Source of the DNA: Streptomyces sclerotialus
GTDB taxonomy: Bacteria; Actinomycetota; Actinomycetes; Streptomycetales; Streptomycetaceae
Direction of reading: 5' to 3'
DNA: 64,000 nucleotides
Assembly (NCBI RefSeq): GCF_040907265.1
Contig: NZ_JBFOHP010000002.1
Coordinates: forward strand, 2,256,501-2,320,500
Shown: positions 46,588-56,243 of the stretch, piece by piece
Numbering within the stretch: position 1 is the stretch's first letter
Layout: every line of letters begins with the position of its first letter
Made by a program: the position numbers and the translations under genes
The notes under the pieces: model-generated
What the model was told of the DNA's origin: nothing
Databases searched by the model: none
Seen by the model: only the letters and a program-made list of their open reading frames with translations

Positions 46588-49296
46588 GTGATCCGCCGCG
46601 ATGAACTCGACGCTCTGCCCGTACGGTCCGCGCTGCCCGCGCTCCAGGAGGCGCTGGAGGGCGCCGGGACGGCTGTCCTGTGCGCGCCTCCGGGCACCGG
46701 CAAGACGACTCTCGTACCGCTGGCGCTGGCAGGGCTGACGGAGGACGGTGCGCCCGTACGGAAGGTGATCGTCGCGGAGCCGCGGCGGATCGCGGCGCGT
46801 GCGGCGGCCCGGCGGATGGCGTGGTTGCTCGGGGAGCGCGTGGGTGAGCGTGTGGGATTCACCGTGCGCGGGGAGCGCGCGGTGGGGGCGCGCACCGTCG
46901 TGGAGGTGGTGACGACGGGCGTGCTGCTCCAGCGGCTCCAGCGTGATCAGGAACTCCCCGGCGTGGAGACCGTTGTACTGGACGAGTGCCACGAGCGGCA
47001 TCTGGACGCGGACACGACGGCGGCGTTCCTGCTGGATGTGCGGGAGGCGCTGCGTCCGGAACTGCGCCTGGTGGCGGCGTCGGCGACGACGGACGCGGAG
47101 GGCTGGTCGCGGCTGCTGGGGGACGCGCCGGTGGTGGCGGCGCAGGGGGTGTCGCATCCGGTGGAGACGGTGTGGGCGCCGCCGGAGCGGCCGGTGCGTC
47201 CGGCGCACGGGATGCGGGTGGATCCGGCGTTGCTGTCGCATGTGGCGTCGGTCGTGCGGCGGGCGCTGCGTGAGCGCGAGGGGGATGTGCTGTGTTTCCT
47301 GCCGGGTGTAGGGGAGATCGCCCGGGTGGCGGGACAGCTGGCGGATCAGGGGGCTGCCGGGGTCGAGGTGCTGCAGGTGCACGGCCGGGCGCCGGCGGCG
47401 GTGCAGGACGCGGTGCTGGCCGGTGCGGGCGACCGGCGGCGGGTGGTGCTGGCGACGTCCGTGGCGGAGTCGAGCCTGACGGTTCCCGGGGTGCGGGTGG
47501 TGGTCGACTGCGGCCTGGCGCGGGAGCCGCGGATGGATCACGCGCGGGGGCTGAGTGCGCTGACGACGGTACGGGCCTCGCAGGCGGCGGCGCGGCAGCG
47601 GGCCGGCCGTGCGGGGCGTGAGGCCCCGGGGGTGGTCTACCGCTGCTGGTCGGAGGGCGAGGACGGCCGGCTGCCGCGCTTCCCCTCCCCCGAGATCAAG
47701 ATCGCTGACCTGACGGCGTTCGCGCTGCAGGCCGCGTGCTGGGGTGATCCGGACGCCTCGGGCCTGGCGCTGCTGGACGCGCCGCCGGGCGGGGCGATGG
47801 CGGCGGCGCGGGACGTCCTGGGGGCGGTGGGCGCGGTGGACGCGGCCGGGCGGGCGACGGAGCGGGGCGTACGGATGGCCCGGCTCGGTCTGCATCCGCG
47901 GCTGGCGCGTGCCCTGCTGGACGGCGCGGCGCAGGTCGGTGCGCGGCGGGCGGCGGAGGTCGTGGCGTTGCTGAGCGAGGAGCCGCCGCGTGAGTACGGC
48001 GACGATCTCGCCGACGCCTGGCGTACCGCCCGCCGGGGCCGGGACGCGTACGCCGGGCGGTGGCGGCAGGAGGCCCGTCGGCTGGCCTCTGCCTTGCCCG
48101 GCGGCGCGGGCACGGCGGGCGGGCCGGAGGGGGCCGCGCCCGCCACGGTCGGCGGCGGCGCGCAGCACAGCGGCGCGTCGCCGCACGGCGGTGACGCGGC
48201 CGCCCCGGTCGACGGCACGTCCGCCACCGCCACTGCCACCGCCGGCAGCGCGTCGGCCTCCGGTGGCGGCGGGTCCGCTTCCCGGTCGGCCGCCGCGTCG
48301 GCACATGGCGAGAGCGACGACGTCGTGGCCGGGATCGTGGCGGCGCTGGCCTTCCCCGAGCGGGTGGCCCGCCGGCGCGGCGAGGGCGTGTACGTGATGG
48401 CGTCGGGAACGGGTGCGGAGGTCGGCGGCGGGTCGCGGCTGCGGAGTGCCGAGTGGCTGGCGGTGGCGGTGGCGGACCGGCCGGTGACGGCGGCGTCCGC
48501 GCGGGTGCGGCTGGCGGCCGTGATCGACGAGGAGACGGCGCGGTCGGCGGCGGGGGCGCTGTACGCCGAGGCCGAGGAGGTCGGCTGGGCGGACGGGGAC
48601 GTGGTCGCGCGGAGCGTGGCGCGGCTCGGCGCAATCGAGCTGGTGGTGCGGCCGTTGCGGGACGCGGATCCGGCGCTCGTACGCGAGGCGCTGGTGGACG
48701 GCCTGCGCAGGGAGGGGCTCGGGCTGCTGCGCTGGTCGGACGGCGCGCGCTCGCTCCGGGAACGGATGGCGTTCCTGCACCGGGAGCTGGGCGCTCCGTG
48801 GGCGGACGTCGGGGACGAGGCGCTGCTGGTGCGCCGGGACGAGTGGCTGGAGCCGGAGCTGGGCCGGGCGCGGCGGCGGGCGGATCTGGCGCGGATCGAC
48901 GCGGGCCAGGCGCTGTCGCGGCTGCTGCCGTGGGCGAGCGGTGAGTCGGCGCGCTTCGACGAACTCGCGCCGGAGCGCATCGAGGTGCCGAGCGGCTCGC
49001 GGATCCGGGTGGACTACGCCGGTGACCAGCCGGTGCTGGCGGTGAAGCTGCAGGAGATGTTCGGGCTGCGGGAGTCGCCGCGGGTGGCGGGCGGCCGGGT
49101 ACCGGTGCTGGTCCATCTGCTGTCGCCCGCCGGGCGTCCCGCTGCCGTCACCGCCGACCTCGCCTCCTTCTGGCGCGACGGCTACCGCTCCGTACGGGCG
49201 GAGCTGCGCGGCCGGTATCCGAAGCATCCGTGGCCCGAGGACCCGGCCACGGCCGAGCCGACACGCCATACGACGGCCCGGATGCGACGGGGCTGA
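46588..49296 (+). CDS. hrpB: ATP-dependent helicase HrpB
   Basis: A DEAH-type RNA helicase-like protein of 902 residues; enterobacterial HrpB is about 820. Walker A APPGTGKT lies at residues 33-40 and the DEAH-box variant DECHERH near 131. Motif VI is QRAGRAGREAPGVVYR. The C-terminal HrpB domain ends with PVLVHLLSPAGRPAAVTADLASFW and RGRYPKHPWPEDP. Between the core and the C-terminal domain, residues about 504-577 are an Ala/Gly/Ser/Thr-rich insertion (TATATAGSASASGGGGS type). The GTG at 46588 begins the conserved IRRDELDALPV. Cellular role in actinobacteria is unclear. Confidence 0.94.
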   Translation: MIRRDELDALPVRSALPALQEALEGAGTAVLCAPPGTGKTTLVPLALAGLTEDGAPVRKVIVAEPRRIAARAAARRMAWLLGERVGERVGFTVRGERAVGARTVVEVVTTGVLLQRLQRDQELPGVETVVLDECHERHLDADTTAAFLLDVREALRPELRLVAASATTDAEGWSRLLGDAPVVAAQGVSHPVETVWAPPERPVRPAHGMRVDPALLSHVASVVRRALREREGDVLCFLPGVGEIARVAGQLADQGAAGVEVLQVHGRAPAAVQDAVLAGAGDRRRVVLATSVAESSLTVPGVRVVVDCGLAREPRMDHARGLSALTTVRASQAAARQRAGRAGREAPGVVYRCWSEGEDGRLPRFPSPEIKIADLTAFALQAACWGDPDASGLALLDAPPGGAMAAARDVLGAVGAVDAAGRATERGVRMARLGLHPRLARALLDGAAQVGARRAAEVVALLSEEPPREYGDDLADAWRTARRGRDAYAGRWRQEARRLASALPGGAGTAGGPEGAAPATVGGGAQHSGASPHGGDAAAPVDGTSATATATAGSASASGGGGSASRSAAASAHGESDDVVAGIVAALAFPERVARRRGEGVYVMASGTGAEVGGGSRLRSAEWLAVAVADRPVTAASARVRLAAVIDEETARSAAGALYAEAEEVGWADGDVVARSVARLGAIELVVRPLRDADPALVREALVDGLRREGLGLLRWSDGARSLRERMAFLHRELGAPWADVGDEALLVRRDEWLEPELGRARRRADLARIDAGQALSRLLPWASGESARFDELAPERIEVPSGSRIRVDYAGDQPVLAVKLQEMFGLRESPRVAGGRVPVLVHLLSPAGRPAAVTADLASFWRDGYRSVRAELRGRYPKHPWPEDPATAEPTRHTTARMRRG

Positions 49297-49384
49297 CTGC
49301 GGTGCGGCGGGGCTGACTACGGTGCGGCGGGGCTGACCGCGCGCCGGGCACGCACGGACCGCGCCTCTCGGGTCCTGTCGCCGT

Positions 49385-50114
49385 TCAGGGAGCCGTCGTC
49401 GGCTCGTGGGCCGGGCGTGGACCGGGCGCGGTCGCCGTCCGGCCCGTGCCCCGCCCGGGCGCCGGCCGCGGGCCTCCAGGTACAGGCTCAGGGCCGGCAG
49501 GACGGCGCCCGCGTCGAGGAAGGCCCACGGCAGGTCCGTGGTGAGCAGCAGGATCAGTGTGCGCTGGGAGGAGACCAGGTCGACCGTGGCGTCGAGGCAG
49601 TCGGGGCGCATCTTCACGTGTCCGGCGAAGGCGGTGACCTTGCCGCCGCCGGGCAGCAGGTCGCCGCCGCGCAGTTCCTCCTTGTGGAGCTCTTCGCCGT
49701 TGACGGGCGCGCCGGTGACCGGGTCGACCCAGAACATCCGCTTGGTGGTGTACCAGCGGGCGGTGCCCATCTTTTCGACGGCTTCCAGGGTGACGCCCTT
49801 GACCGGCATCTTCTTGGGGAGCGGGGCCTTGGTCCAGGGGTTGGTCTGTTCGAAGTAGTAGACGTCCAGGCCGCGGAAGCGGCGGGTGCCCTTGTAGTGG
49901 ATGGGTGCCGAGATGTGGGTCTGGGCGTCGAAGTAGGTGTAGTCGCGCTTCTCGATGAGGAAAGGCCACTTGTACTCGATGCCGTCGCGGCGGACCGGCT
50001 CGCCGTCGACGGATTCACCCTCGGCGTGTACGGGTTCCTGGGTGTGCGCGTCGAAGATGCAGCGCTCGGGGACCTCGGAGACCATCTTGCCGTCGGGTCC
50101 GGCCCTACGGCGCA
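49385..50114 (-). pseudogene. Truncated, frameshifted DUF3068-like gene
   Basis: The frame starting at ATG 50114 (GGGAGG eight bases upstream) encodes the middle and C-terminal part of a DUF3068 membrane protein: VDGEPVRRDGIEYKWPF, KGTRRFRGLDVYYFEQT, RMFWVDPVTGAPVNGEELHK and the last membrane helix near LILLLTTDLPWAFLDAG. The N-terminal anchor and about 100-120 residues usual in the family are absent, and nothing upstream supplies them. After LEARGRRPGG the frame runs on without a stop far into hrpB antisense. The neighbouring frame ends naturally with GPRPAHEPTTAP and a stop at 49385, so a frameshift in the GC-rich stretch near 49445-49470 is likely. Genuine decay or a sequence error cannot be separated here. 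Confidence 0.55.
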
Positions 50115-50162
50115 TGGCGGCGGCCTCCCTCAGGGTGCGTCGGTGACGTGGTCGGCGGTCCC

Positions 50163-50298
50163 TCAGGGGTGCTCCGGGACGGTGGTCAGCAGCAGTTCGG
50201 GGGACGTGCGTCCTTCGGGACGCGCCGACGGCCGTGACAGCGAGGACCAGGGCGAGGGCGGCGGCCAGTCCGATGGCGGCTGCTGTGAGGGCACGCAT
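50163..50298 (-). pseudogene. SPW_0924-like small membrane peptide with a probable one-base frameshift
   Basis: ATG 50298 has GGGAGG six bases upstream and opens with a hydrophobic segment (MRALTAAAIGLAAALALVLA, then VTAVGA). In frame the sequence turns into Arg/His-rich text, but the next frame reads PEGRTSPELLLTTVPEHP and a stop at 50163, the kind of tail I recall for the short SPW_0924 family of Streptomyces. Removing the single T (an A on the plus strand near 50220) would join the two parts. The family identification rests on memory of its sequence and needs a search. Confidence 0.5.
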
Positions 50299-50454
50299 GC
50301 TCGGCCTCCCGTTCGACTGCGGTGATTCTCCACCGACCTGACGACGCGTCAGCGGCCCGGGCCGGTGCACCGTAGCAACGGGCGGCAGAGATGAGAACAC
50401 CTTGCGCCGACGAGGACGCCGGACCCGGCACGAAGACGCGAGGACCGGCATACG

Positions 50455-50488
50455 GAAGGGGCGCGACGGCTTCCCGTCGCGCCCCTTC
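50455..50488 (-). terminator. 15-bp stem terminator of the transglycosylase gene
   Basis: A perfect 15-bp stem (GAAGGGGCGCGACGG, 4-base loop, complement at 50474-50488) begins 20 bases beyond the stop codon of the lytic transglycosylase on the minus strand. Confidence 0.85.
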
Positions 50489-50508
50489 GCTGCTTACCGG
50501 TGCGGGGG

Positions 50509-52353
50509 TCAGCCCACCTTCAGGTCCACCAGGAGCACGGCCCCGCCGGCCGTGGTGAGCCGGAGCTTGTACGTCCCGGGGTGGTCGTCGGTGAAGATCT
50601 CGGGCAGCTTCAGCAGGCCGTCGGCATCGGTCTTCAGGCCGGCGAGAGTGCGCAGCGGCGCCCCCTTGGCGTCCTTGAAGTACGGGCCTTCGGTGCTCTG
50701 TTCCGCCTTCGCGGGGTCCGCCGCGTCTCCGGCGATCACCGTCGCGGTGACGGCCACGCCTGCCGCGGCCTTGCCCTGGTAGGTCGCCTTCACCTCGACG
50801 GCGTCGGCGTAGGAGGCTTCGGCCGCTGCCTGCAGCTGCTTGTCGGAGGTGCGGGCGAGGGCGTCGGCCTGCGGCCTGGCCTTGACGGTGACGGTGAAGT
50901 CGGTGGCCGGTACGGCGCGGCCCACGGCCGTCGCGCGGACGGTGTACGTCCCGGCCTTCTCGCCGGCGGTCAGGGCGGGCGCGGTGGCGATGCCTTCCTT
51001 GTCGGTGGTGACGGTGACCTTGGCGGCGCCGCCCTCGAAGCGGGTGTCGCCGTCGCCGCGTATCTCGTACTGCACCTTCACGCCGGAGACCGTGCGGTCC
51101 GCGGTGTTCTCCGCGCGGACCTGGAGCGGGTCGGCGAACGTCTCGCCGGCGGTCGCGCTCCGCTCCTTGGCACCGAGGCGTTCCAGGGAGGCGAGCGGTG
51201 CGGGCGGGGTGGGCGCGGGGGGCTTCGTGGGCGTCTCGTTGTTGCCGCCCGGCGTCGTGCCGGGGGACGAGCCGTCGTCCGTGCCGCTGCCGGGCTCGGA
51301 GCCCGGGGAGGAGCCGCCGGTGCCTGGCTCGGGACTGGGGCCGGGCTTCGTACCGCCGTCGGAGCCGGATCCGCCGCCGGACTGCGCGTCTTCGCCGTCC
51401 TTTCCGGAGTCGGTGTCCTTCCCCGGGGTGGTGCCCTTCCCGGCGCTCTCCCGGTCCTTGGTCCTGTCCGCTGCGTCGCCGGTCTTCCGGTTGCCGGAGC
51501 CGCTGCCGGAACCACCGTTCCCACCGCCCGAGTCGTTCGTGCGCGGCCCGGTCGGCAGGACGCCGGCGCCGTCGGGCACCTCGTGCGTGCCCTTGCGGTA
51601 GAACTCGTACCAGGACAGCACCGTGCGCAGGTATTCCTCGGAGTGGTTGTAGCCGAGGATCGCGCGGTTCAGGTCTGCCGGTACCGACAGGTCGCGGTCG
51701 GCGGCGCAGAGGTAACGGCCGGCCGAGAGGGCCGCGTCGTAGATGTTGTCGGGGTCGCTCGCGCCGTCGCCGTTGGCGTCCGTGCCCCACACCGCCCAGG
51801 TGGACGGGATGAACTGCATCGGGCCGACCGCACGGTCGTGCGTGGTGTCGTTGTCGAAACGGCCGCCGTCGGTGTCGGTGATCCGGGCGAAGCCGTTGCC
51901 GTTGAGCTGGGGGCCGAGGATGGGTTGCAGGGTCGTGCCGTTCGCGTCGACCGCGCCGCCGCGGGCCTGCCCGGACTCGACCTTGCCGATCGCGGCGAGC
52001 AGCTGCCAGGGCAGCTTGCAGCCGGGGTGGGTCTGCGCGAGGGAGGCCTCGGCCTGCTTGTACGCGGCGAGCACGGTCGCCGGTATGCCGGACTCCATGG
52101 GGCCGGTGGCTAGGGGGCCGTCCCCGCCCTTCCCCTTGCCGGGCGGCTGCGGACTGCCGAGCGGGGGCAGGTCGGTGAAGTACGAGGAGCCGCCGTCGAT
52201 CGGGGTGTCGCCCCGAGGGGCGTCCCGGGAACTGCTGCCCGCGGCCTCGGCGGCGTCCGGCGCCTGGGAGGCGGTGAGCGCGGCGAGGGCCAGCGCCGCC
52301 ACCACACTGGAGGCCGCTCCTCTGCGGAGCCGTCGGCCGAACTTGGCTGCCAT
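50509..52353 (-). CDS. Secreted lytic transglycosylase with C-terminal Ig-like domains
   Basis: A 614-residue exported enzyme that cleaves peptidoglycan glycan strands. It has a signal peptide (RRLRRGAASS, hydrophobic core, AEAAG, residues 1-36) and an SLT catalytic domain near residues 80-260 with catalytic Glu in IGKVESGQARGG. The substrate-site motifs RAVGPMQFIPSTWAVWG and ILGYNHSEEYL follow. A Gly/Ser/Asp/Pro-rich linker of about 120 residues (TDSGKDGEDAQSGGGSGSDG type) leads to two bacterial Ig-like or invasin-like domains that resemble wall-binding modules. ATG 52353 has GGAGTAGGA upstream. Own terminator at 50455. Confidence 0.92.
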   Translation of the reverse strand: MAAKFGRRLRRGAASSVVAALALAALTASQAPDAAEAAGSSSRDAPRGDTPIDGGSSYFTDLPPLGSPQPPGKGKGGDGPLATGPMESGIPATVLAAYKQAEASLAQTHPGCKLPWQLLAAIGKVESGQARGGAVDANGTTLQPILGPQLNGNGFARITDTDGGRFDNDTTHDRAVGPMQFIPSTWAVWGTDANGDGASDPDNIYDAALSAGRYLCAADRDLSVPADLNRAILGYNHSEEYLRTVLSWYEFYRKGTHEVPDGAGVLPTGPRTNDSGGGNGGSGSGSGNRKTGDAADRTKDRESAGKGTTPGKDTDSGKDGEDAQSGGGSGSDGGTKPGPSPEPGTGGSSPGSEPGSGTDDGSSPGTTPGGNNETPTKPPAPTPPAPLASLERLGAKERSATAGETFADPLQVRAENTADRTVSGVKVQYEIRGDGDTRFEGGAAKVTVTTDKEGIATAPALTAGEKAGTYTVRATAVGRAVPATDFTVTVKARPQADALARTSDKQLQAAAEASYADAVEVKATYQGKAAAGVAVTATVIAGDAADPAKAEQSTEGPYFKDAKGAPLRTLAGLKTDADGLLKLPEIFTDDHPGTYKLRLTTAGGAVLLVDLKVG

Positions 52354-52560
52354 ACGTCCTACTCCCCCTCCGCGTTGACCCACCGCGCTGGATGCACGGT
52401 GTCGCGCTCTCGGCGCTCCAACGCACGCGACACTACGACAACTCCCCCCGCGCAGCTACCGTTCCCGGCTGGCCGTCACCGTCTGCGCACATCCGGCATA
52501 CTGCCTCGAACCGATCACTCGATCATGCACAGCGGTCGGGGGTCGGTCAGGAGGGGGATC

Positions 52561-53412
52561 ATGCCGTTCACACTCAGTCATGCCGCGGCGGTGCTGCCTG
52601 CCCTACGCCGCGACGGTACGGCACGCGGGCCGCTGCTGGCGTCCGCTCTCGTCGCCGGTTCCTTCGCGCCGGATCTGACGTACTTCGCGGACACGGCGGT
52701 GCCGGGCGCGATGGCGTTCGGAGAATTCACGCACACGCCGGCCGGTGTTCTCACCGTGGACACGCTCTGCGCCGCGCTGCTGGTCGGAGTCTGGCTCCTG
52801 CTGCGCGGTCCGCTGCTCGCGCTGTTGCCGGCGGCGTGGCAGCAGCGCGGTTGGGCGCTGGTGCGCGGCCGGGACTGGCGCAGCCTGTCACGCGGGCAGC
52901 TCGCGGTCCGCTTCTGGTGTTCCGCGGTGCTGGGCGCGCTCACGCACATCGTGTGGGACGCGTTCACGCACCCCGGGCGCTGGGGCGTCCGGCTGCTGCC
53001 CGTACTGCAGGAGTACGCCGGCGGATGGCCGGTGTACGCCTACGTGCAGTACGGCACTTCGGCGGTGGCGCTGGTGGCCCTGGCCTGGTTCGTACGCTCC
53101 GCGCTCCGCCGGGCACCGCGCGCCACCGCGCCCGCAGCGCTGCCCGTGCTCGGCCATCGGGCGCGGCTGTGGTGCGGCGGGCTGCTGACGCTGTGCGTAC
53201 TGCTGGGCGCCGGACATCGGGTGCTGCGGGCGCACGCGGTGTACGGCGGGTCGGCGACGTGGTTCGACTACGTGCCGACGGTGCTCTTCGGTGCGGGCGC
53301 CGGGCTGGGGGCGGGGCTTCCGGTGTGGGCGGCGGCGGTCCACCTCCGCGACCGCCGGCGCCGCCGTACGCAGGCCGCCGCTCCGGCGGAGGAGACGGCG
53401 GCCGGGGGCTGA
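52561..53412 (+). CDS. DUF4184 family membrane protein
   Basis: A 283-residue integral membrane protein of the DUF4184 family. The conserved opening MPFTLSHAAAVLPALRRDG, the FAPDLTYF motif and the histidine-containing GALTHIVWDAFTH resemble the metal-dependent hydrolase-like membrane proteins of the YdjM/LexA-regulated type. Five to six hydrophobic helices are visible. GGAGGGG lies 4 bases before the ATG. It converges on polA. Function not established. Confidence 0.88.
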   Translation: MPFTLSHAAAVLPALRRDGTARGPLLASALVAGSFAPDLTYFADTAVPGAMAFGEFTHTPAGVLTVDTLCAALLVGVWLLLRGPLLALLPAAWQQRGWALVRGRDWRSLSRGQLAVRFWCSAVLGALTHIVWDAFTHPGRWGVRLLPVLQEYAGGWPVYAYVQYGTSAVALVALAWFVRSALRRAPRATAPAALPVLGHRARLWCGGLLTLCVLLGAGHRVLRAHAVYGGSATWFDYVPTVLFGAGAGLGAGLPVWAAAVHLRDRRRRRTQAAAPAEETAAGG

Positions 53413-53500
53413 TCCGGACACGCTCGTCCGGACCGGTCCCCGGCCGCCTTCCGCAGTCGCTGCGCCACGGCGCCTTACGCGATCAGTGCGCGTGACGCGC

Positions 53501-56236
53501 TCAGTGCGCCGCGGACTCCCAGTCCCCGCCCGAGCCGACGGAGACGTCCAGCGGGGCACGGAGCTCCACGGCGCCGGCCATCTCGCGCCGCACCAGCTCC
53601 TCGACCTGCTTCTGCTCGCCGGGCGACACCTCGACCACGATTTCGTCGTGGACCTGGAGCAGCATCCGGGAGCTGAGCCCGGCGGCGGTCAGCGCCTCGT
53701 CGACGCGCAGCATCGCGATCTTGACGATGTCCGCCGCGGTGCCCTGGATCGGGGCGTTCAGCGCCATCCGCTCGGCCATCTCGCGACGCTGGCGGTTGTC
53801 GCTGTTGAGGTCGGGGAGGTAGCGACGACGCCCGAGCATGGTCTCGGTGTAGCCCGTGGCCCGGGCCCGGTCGACGACCTCCTGGAGGTAGTCCCGCACG
53901 CCGCCGAAGCGCTCGAAGAAGTTGTCCATGAGCTTGCGGGCCTCGTCCGGGCTGATGCCCAGCTGCTGGGACAGGCCGAACGCGGACAGGCCGTACGCCA
54001 GCCCGTACGACATCGCCTTGATCTTGCGGCGCATCTCGGGGTCGACCTCGGTCTTGGGCACCGAGAAGACGTGCGAGGCGACGGTGGTGTGCAGGTCCTC
54101 ACCGGAGGTGAACGCCTCGATGAGGCCCTCGTCCTCCGAGAGGTGCGCCATGACGCGCAGCTCGATCTGGCTGTAGTCCGCGGTCAGCAGCGTCTGGTAG
54201 CCCTCACCGACCACGAAGCCGCGGCGGATGGCGCGGCCCTCGTCGGTCCGCACGGGGATGTTCTGCAGGTTGGGGTCCGTGGAGGACAGCCGGCCGGTCG
54301 CCGCCACCGTCTGGTTGAAGGTGGTGTGGATGCGGCCGTCCGCGGCGATGGTCTTGATCAGGCCCTCGACCGTCGTGCGCAGCTTGGCCTGCTCACGGTG
54401 GCGCAGCATGATCACGGGCAGTTCGTTGTCGGTCTGCGCCGCGAGCCAGGCGAGGGCGTCCGCGTCGGTGGTGTAGCCGGTCTTGGTCTTCTTGGTCTTC
54501 GGCAGGCCCAGCTCGTTGAAGAGGACTTCCTGGAGCTGCTTGGGCGAGCCGAGGTTGAACTCGTGTCCCGCGGCGGCGTGCGCCTCGGTGACGGCCTGCT
54601 GGACCGCGGCGGCGAACTGCTGCTCGATGCGCTCCAGCCAGCCGCGGTCGGCGGCGATGCCGGAGCGCTCCATACGGGCCAGCAGCGCGCTGGTGGGCAG
54701 CTCGATGTCGCGCAGCAGGTCGGCGGCGCCGACCTCCTCCAGGCGCGTCTCGAAGGCGGCACCGAGGTCGAGGACCGTACGGGCCTTGGTCATCAGGGCC
54801 TCGGCCTCGGCCTGCTCGTCGGCGCCGAAGGCCAGCTGTCCGTCACCGGCCGCGACGGGGGCCAGGTCACGGCCGAGGTACTCCACGGAGAGCGCGTCGA
54901 GGGCGAAGGAGCGCCGGCCGGGCTTGACCAGATAGGCGGCGAGGGCGGTGTCCATGGTGACGCCGTCGATGTGCCAACCGTGCTCGGGGAAGATCCGCAT
55001 CAGGCCCTTGGCGTTGTGCATCACCTTGGGGCGCTGCGGGTCCGCGATCCACTCGGCGAAGGCCCGGTCGTCGGCCTCGTCGAGCTGGGTCGGGTCGAAC
55101 CAGACGGCGGGGCCCGCGGTGGTCGCCAGCGCGACCTCGGCGGCCGAGCCGCTGCCCAGCTTCCAGGAGTCGACCGTGGCGACGCCGAGGAGGCTGCTGC
55201 CGTGCTCGGCGAGCCAGGGAGCGAGCTGCCCAGCGCCCGCGACGAGGCCGTCGATCTCGACGCCCGGCAGCGGCTCCTCGGTGACCGTGTCCTCCGCTCC
55301 GGGGTCGACGGCCAGCAGGCGGTCGCGCAGGCCCTGGTTACGGATCTCCAGTCCCTCCAGGAACACCGTGAGGGCCTGCCGGTCGTAGCCCTCGCGCACC
55401 AGCTCGGCGGGGCCGCAGGGCAGCTCGACGTCGCGGACCATCTCGGTCAGGCGGCGGTTGAGCCGCACGGCCTCCAGGTGGTCGCGGAAGTTCTGCCCGG
55501 CCTTGCCCTTGACCTCCTCGGCGCGCTCGCACAGCTCCTGGAAGGAACCGAACTGGTTGATCCACTTCGCGGCGGTCTTCTCGCCGACACCGGGGATGCC
55601 GGGGAGGTTGTCCGACGGGTCGCCGCGCAGGGCGGCGTAGTCCGGGTACTGGGCGGGGGTGAGGCCGTACTTCTCGAACACCTTCTCCGGGGTGAAGCGG
55701 GTCAGCTCGGAGACGCCCTTGGTGGGGTAGAGCACCGTGACATGCTCGCTGACCAGCTGGAAGGCGTCCCGGTCGCCGGTGACGATGGACACCTCGAAGC
55801 CCTGCTCGGTGGCCTGCGTGGCGAGCGTGGCGATGATGTCGTCCGCCTCGAAGCCGTCGGTCGCGAACCGCTTCACGTGCATGGCGTCCAGCAGCTCACC
55901 GATCAGCTCCACCTGCCCCTTGAACTCGTCCGGGGTCTTGGAACGATTGGCCTTGTAGTCGGGGAACTCCTCCGACCGCCAGGTCTTGCGCGAGACGTCG
56001 AAGGCCACCGCGAAATGGGTGGGCGCCTCGTCGCGCAGGGTGTTCGCCAGCATCGAGGCGAAGCCGTACACGGCATTCGTCGGTTGCCCCGTGGCGGTCG
56101 TGAAATTCTCCGCGGGCAGGGCGAAGAACGCCCGGTACGCCATGGAGTGCCCGTCCATCAGGAGCAGCCGGGGACGCCCTCCCCCCGCCGTCTCGCTGCC
56201 GGTCGTTTCGCTCTTCTTCGCTGCCTTTGCTGCCAC
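53501..56236 (-). CDS. polA: DNA polymerase I
   Basis: Fills gaps in repair and removes RNA primers. The 911-residue protein has the N-terminal 5' nuclease (DGHSMAYRAFFALP, DEAPTHFAVAFD, GFEADDIIATLA), a middle 3'-5' exonuclease-like domain, and the family A polymerase with motif A ADYSQIELRVMAHLS, motif B MSYGLAYGLSAFGL and motif C LLQVHDEIVVE. The exonuclease domain lacks the metal-binding Asp-x-Glu of motif I (VATVDSWKLG instead), as in other actinobacteria, so proofreading is presumably absent. The GTG at 56236 lies 7 bases after the -10 box of a damage-type promoter and is preferred over ATG 56266. Confidence 0.97.
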   Translation of the reverse strand: MAAKAAKKSETTGSETAGGGRPRLLLMDGHSMAYRAFFALPAENFTTATGQPTNAVYGFASMLANTLRDEAPTHFAVAFDVSRKTWRSEEFPDYKANRSKTPDEFKGQVELIGELLDAMHVKRFATDGFEADDIIATLATQATEQGFEVSIVTGDRDAFQLVSEHVTVLYPTKGVSELTRFTPEKVFEKYGLTPAQYPDYAALRGDPSDNLPGIPGVGEKTAAKWINQFGSFQELCERAEEVKGKAGQNFRDHLEAVRLNRRLTEMVRDVELPCGPAELVREGYDRQALTVFLEGLEIRNQGLRDRLLAVDPGAEDTVTEEPLPGVEIDGLVAGAGQLAPWLAEHGSSLLGVATVDSWKLGSGSAAEVALATTAGPAVWFDPTQLDEADDRAFAEWIADPQRPKVMHNAKGLMRIFPEHGWHIDGVTMDTALAAYLVKPGRRSFALDALSVEYLGRDLAPVAAGDGQLAFGADEQAEAEALMTKARTVLDLGAAFETRLEEVGAADLLRDIELPTSALLARMERSGIAADRGWLERIEQQFAAAVQQAVTEAHAAAGHEFNLGSPKQLQEVLFNELGLPKTKKTKTGYTTDADALAWLAAQTDNELPVIMLRHREQAKLRTTVEGLIKTIAADGRIHTTFNQTVAATGRLSSTDPNLQNIPVRTDEGRAIRRGFVVGEGYQTLLTADYSQIELRVMAHLSEDEGLIEAFTSGEDLHTTVASHVFSVPKTEVDPEMRRKIKAMSYGLAYGLSAFGLSQQLGISPDEARKLMDNFFERFGGVRDYLQEVVDRARATGYTETMLGRRRYLPDLNSDNRQRREMAERMALNAPIQGTAADIVKIAMLRVDEALTAAGLSSRMLLQVHDEIVVEVSPGEQKQVEELVRREMAGAVELRAPLDVSVGSGGDWESAAH

Positions 56237-56243
56237 GCCCCCG

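Noticed and set aside
49281..49340. Three ~20-bp repeats (GGTGCGGCGGGGCTGAC) at the hrpB stop
   Set aside because: Small slippage duplication that includes the stop codon; hrpB ends normally in the first copy.
46423..50451. A 1342-codon open frame on the minus strand across the hrpB locus
   Set aside because: It is antisense to a complete hrpB with intact helicase motifs. The open run reflects GC codon bias. Only the 5' part (from 50114) resembles a real protein, the DUF3068 remnant.
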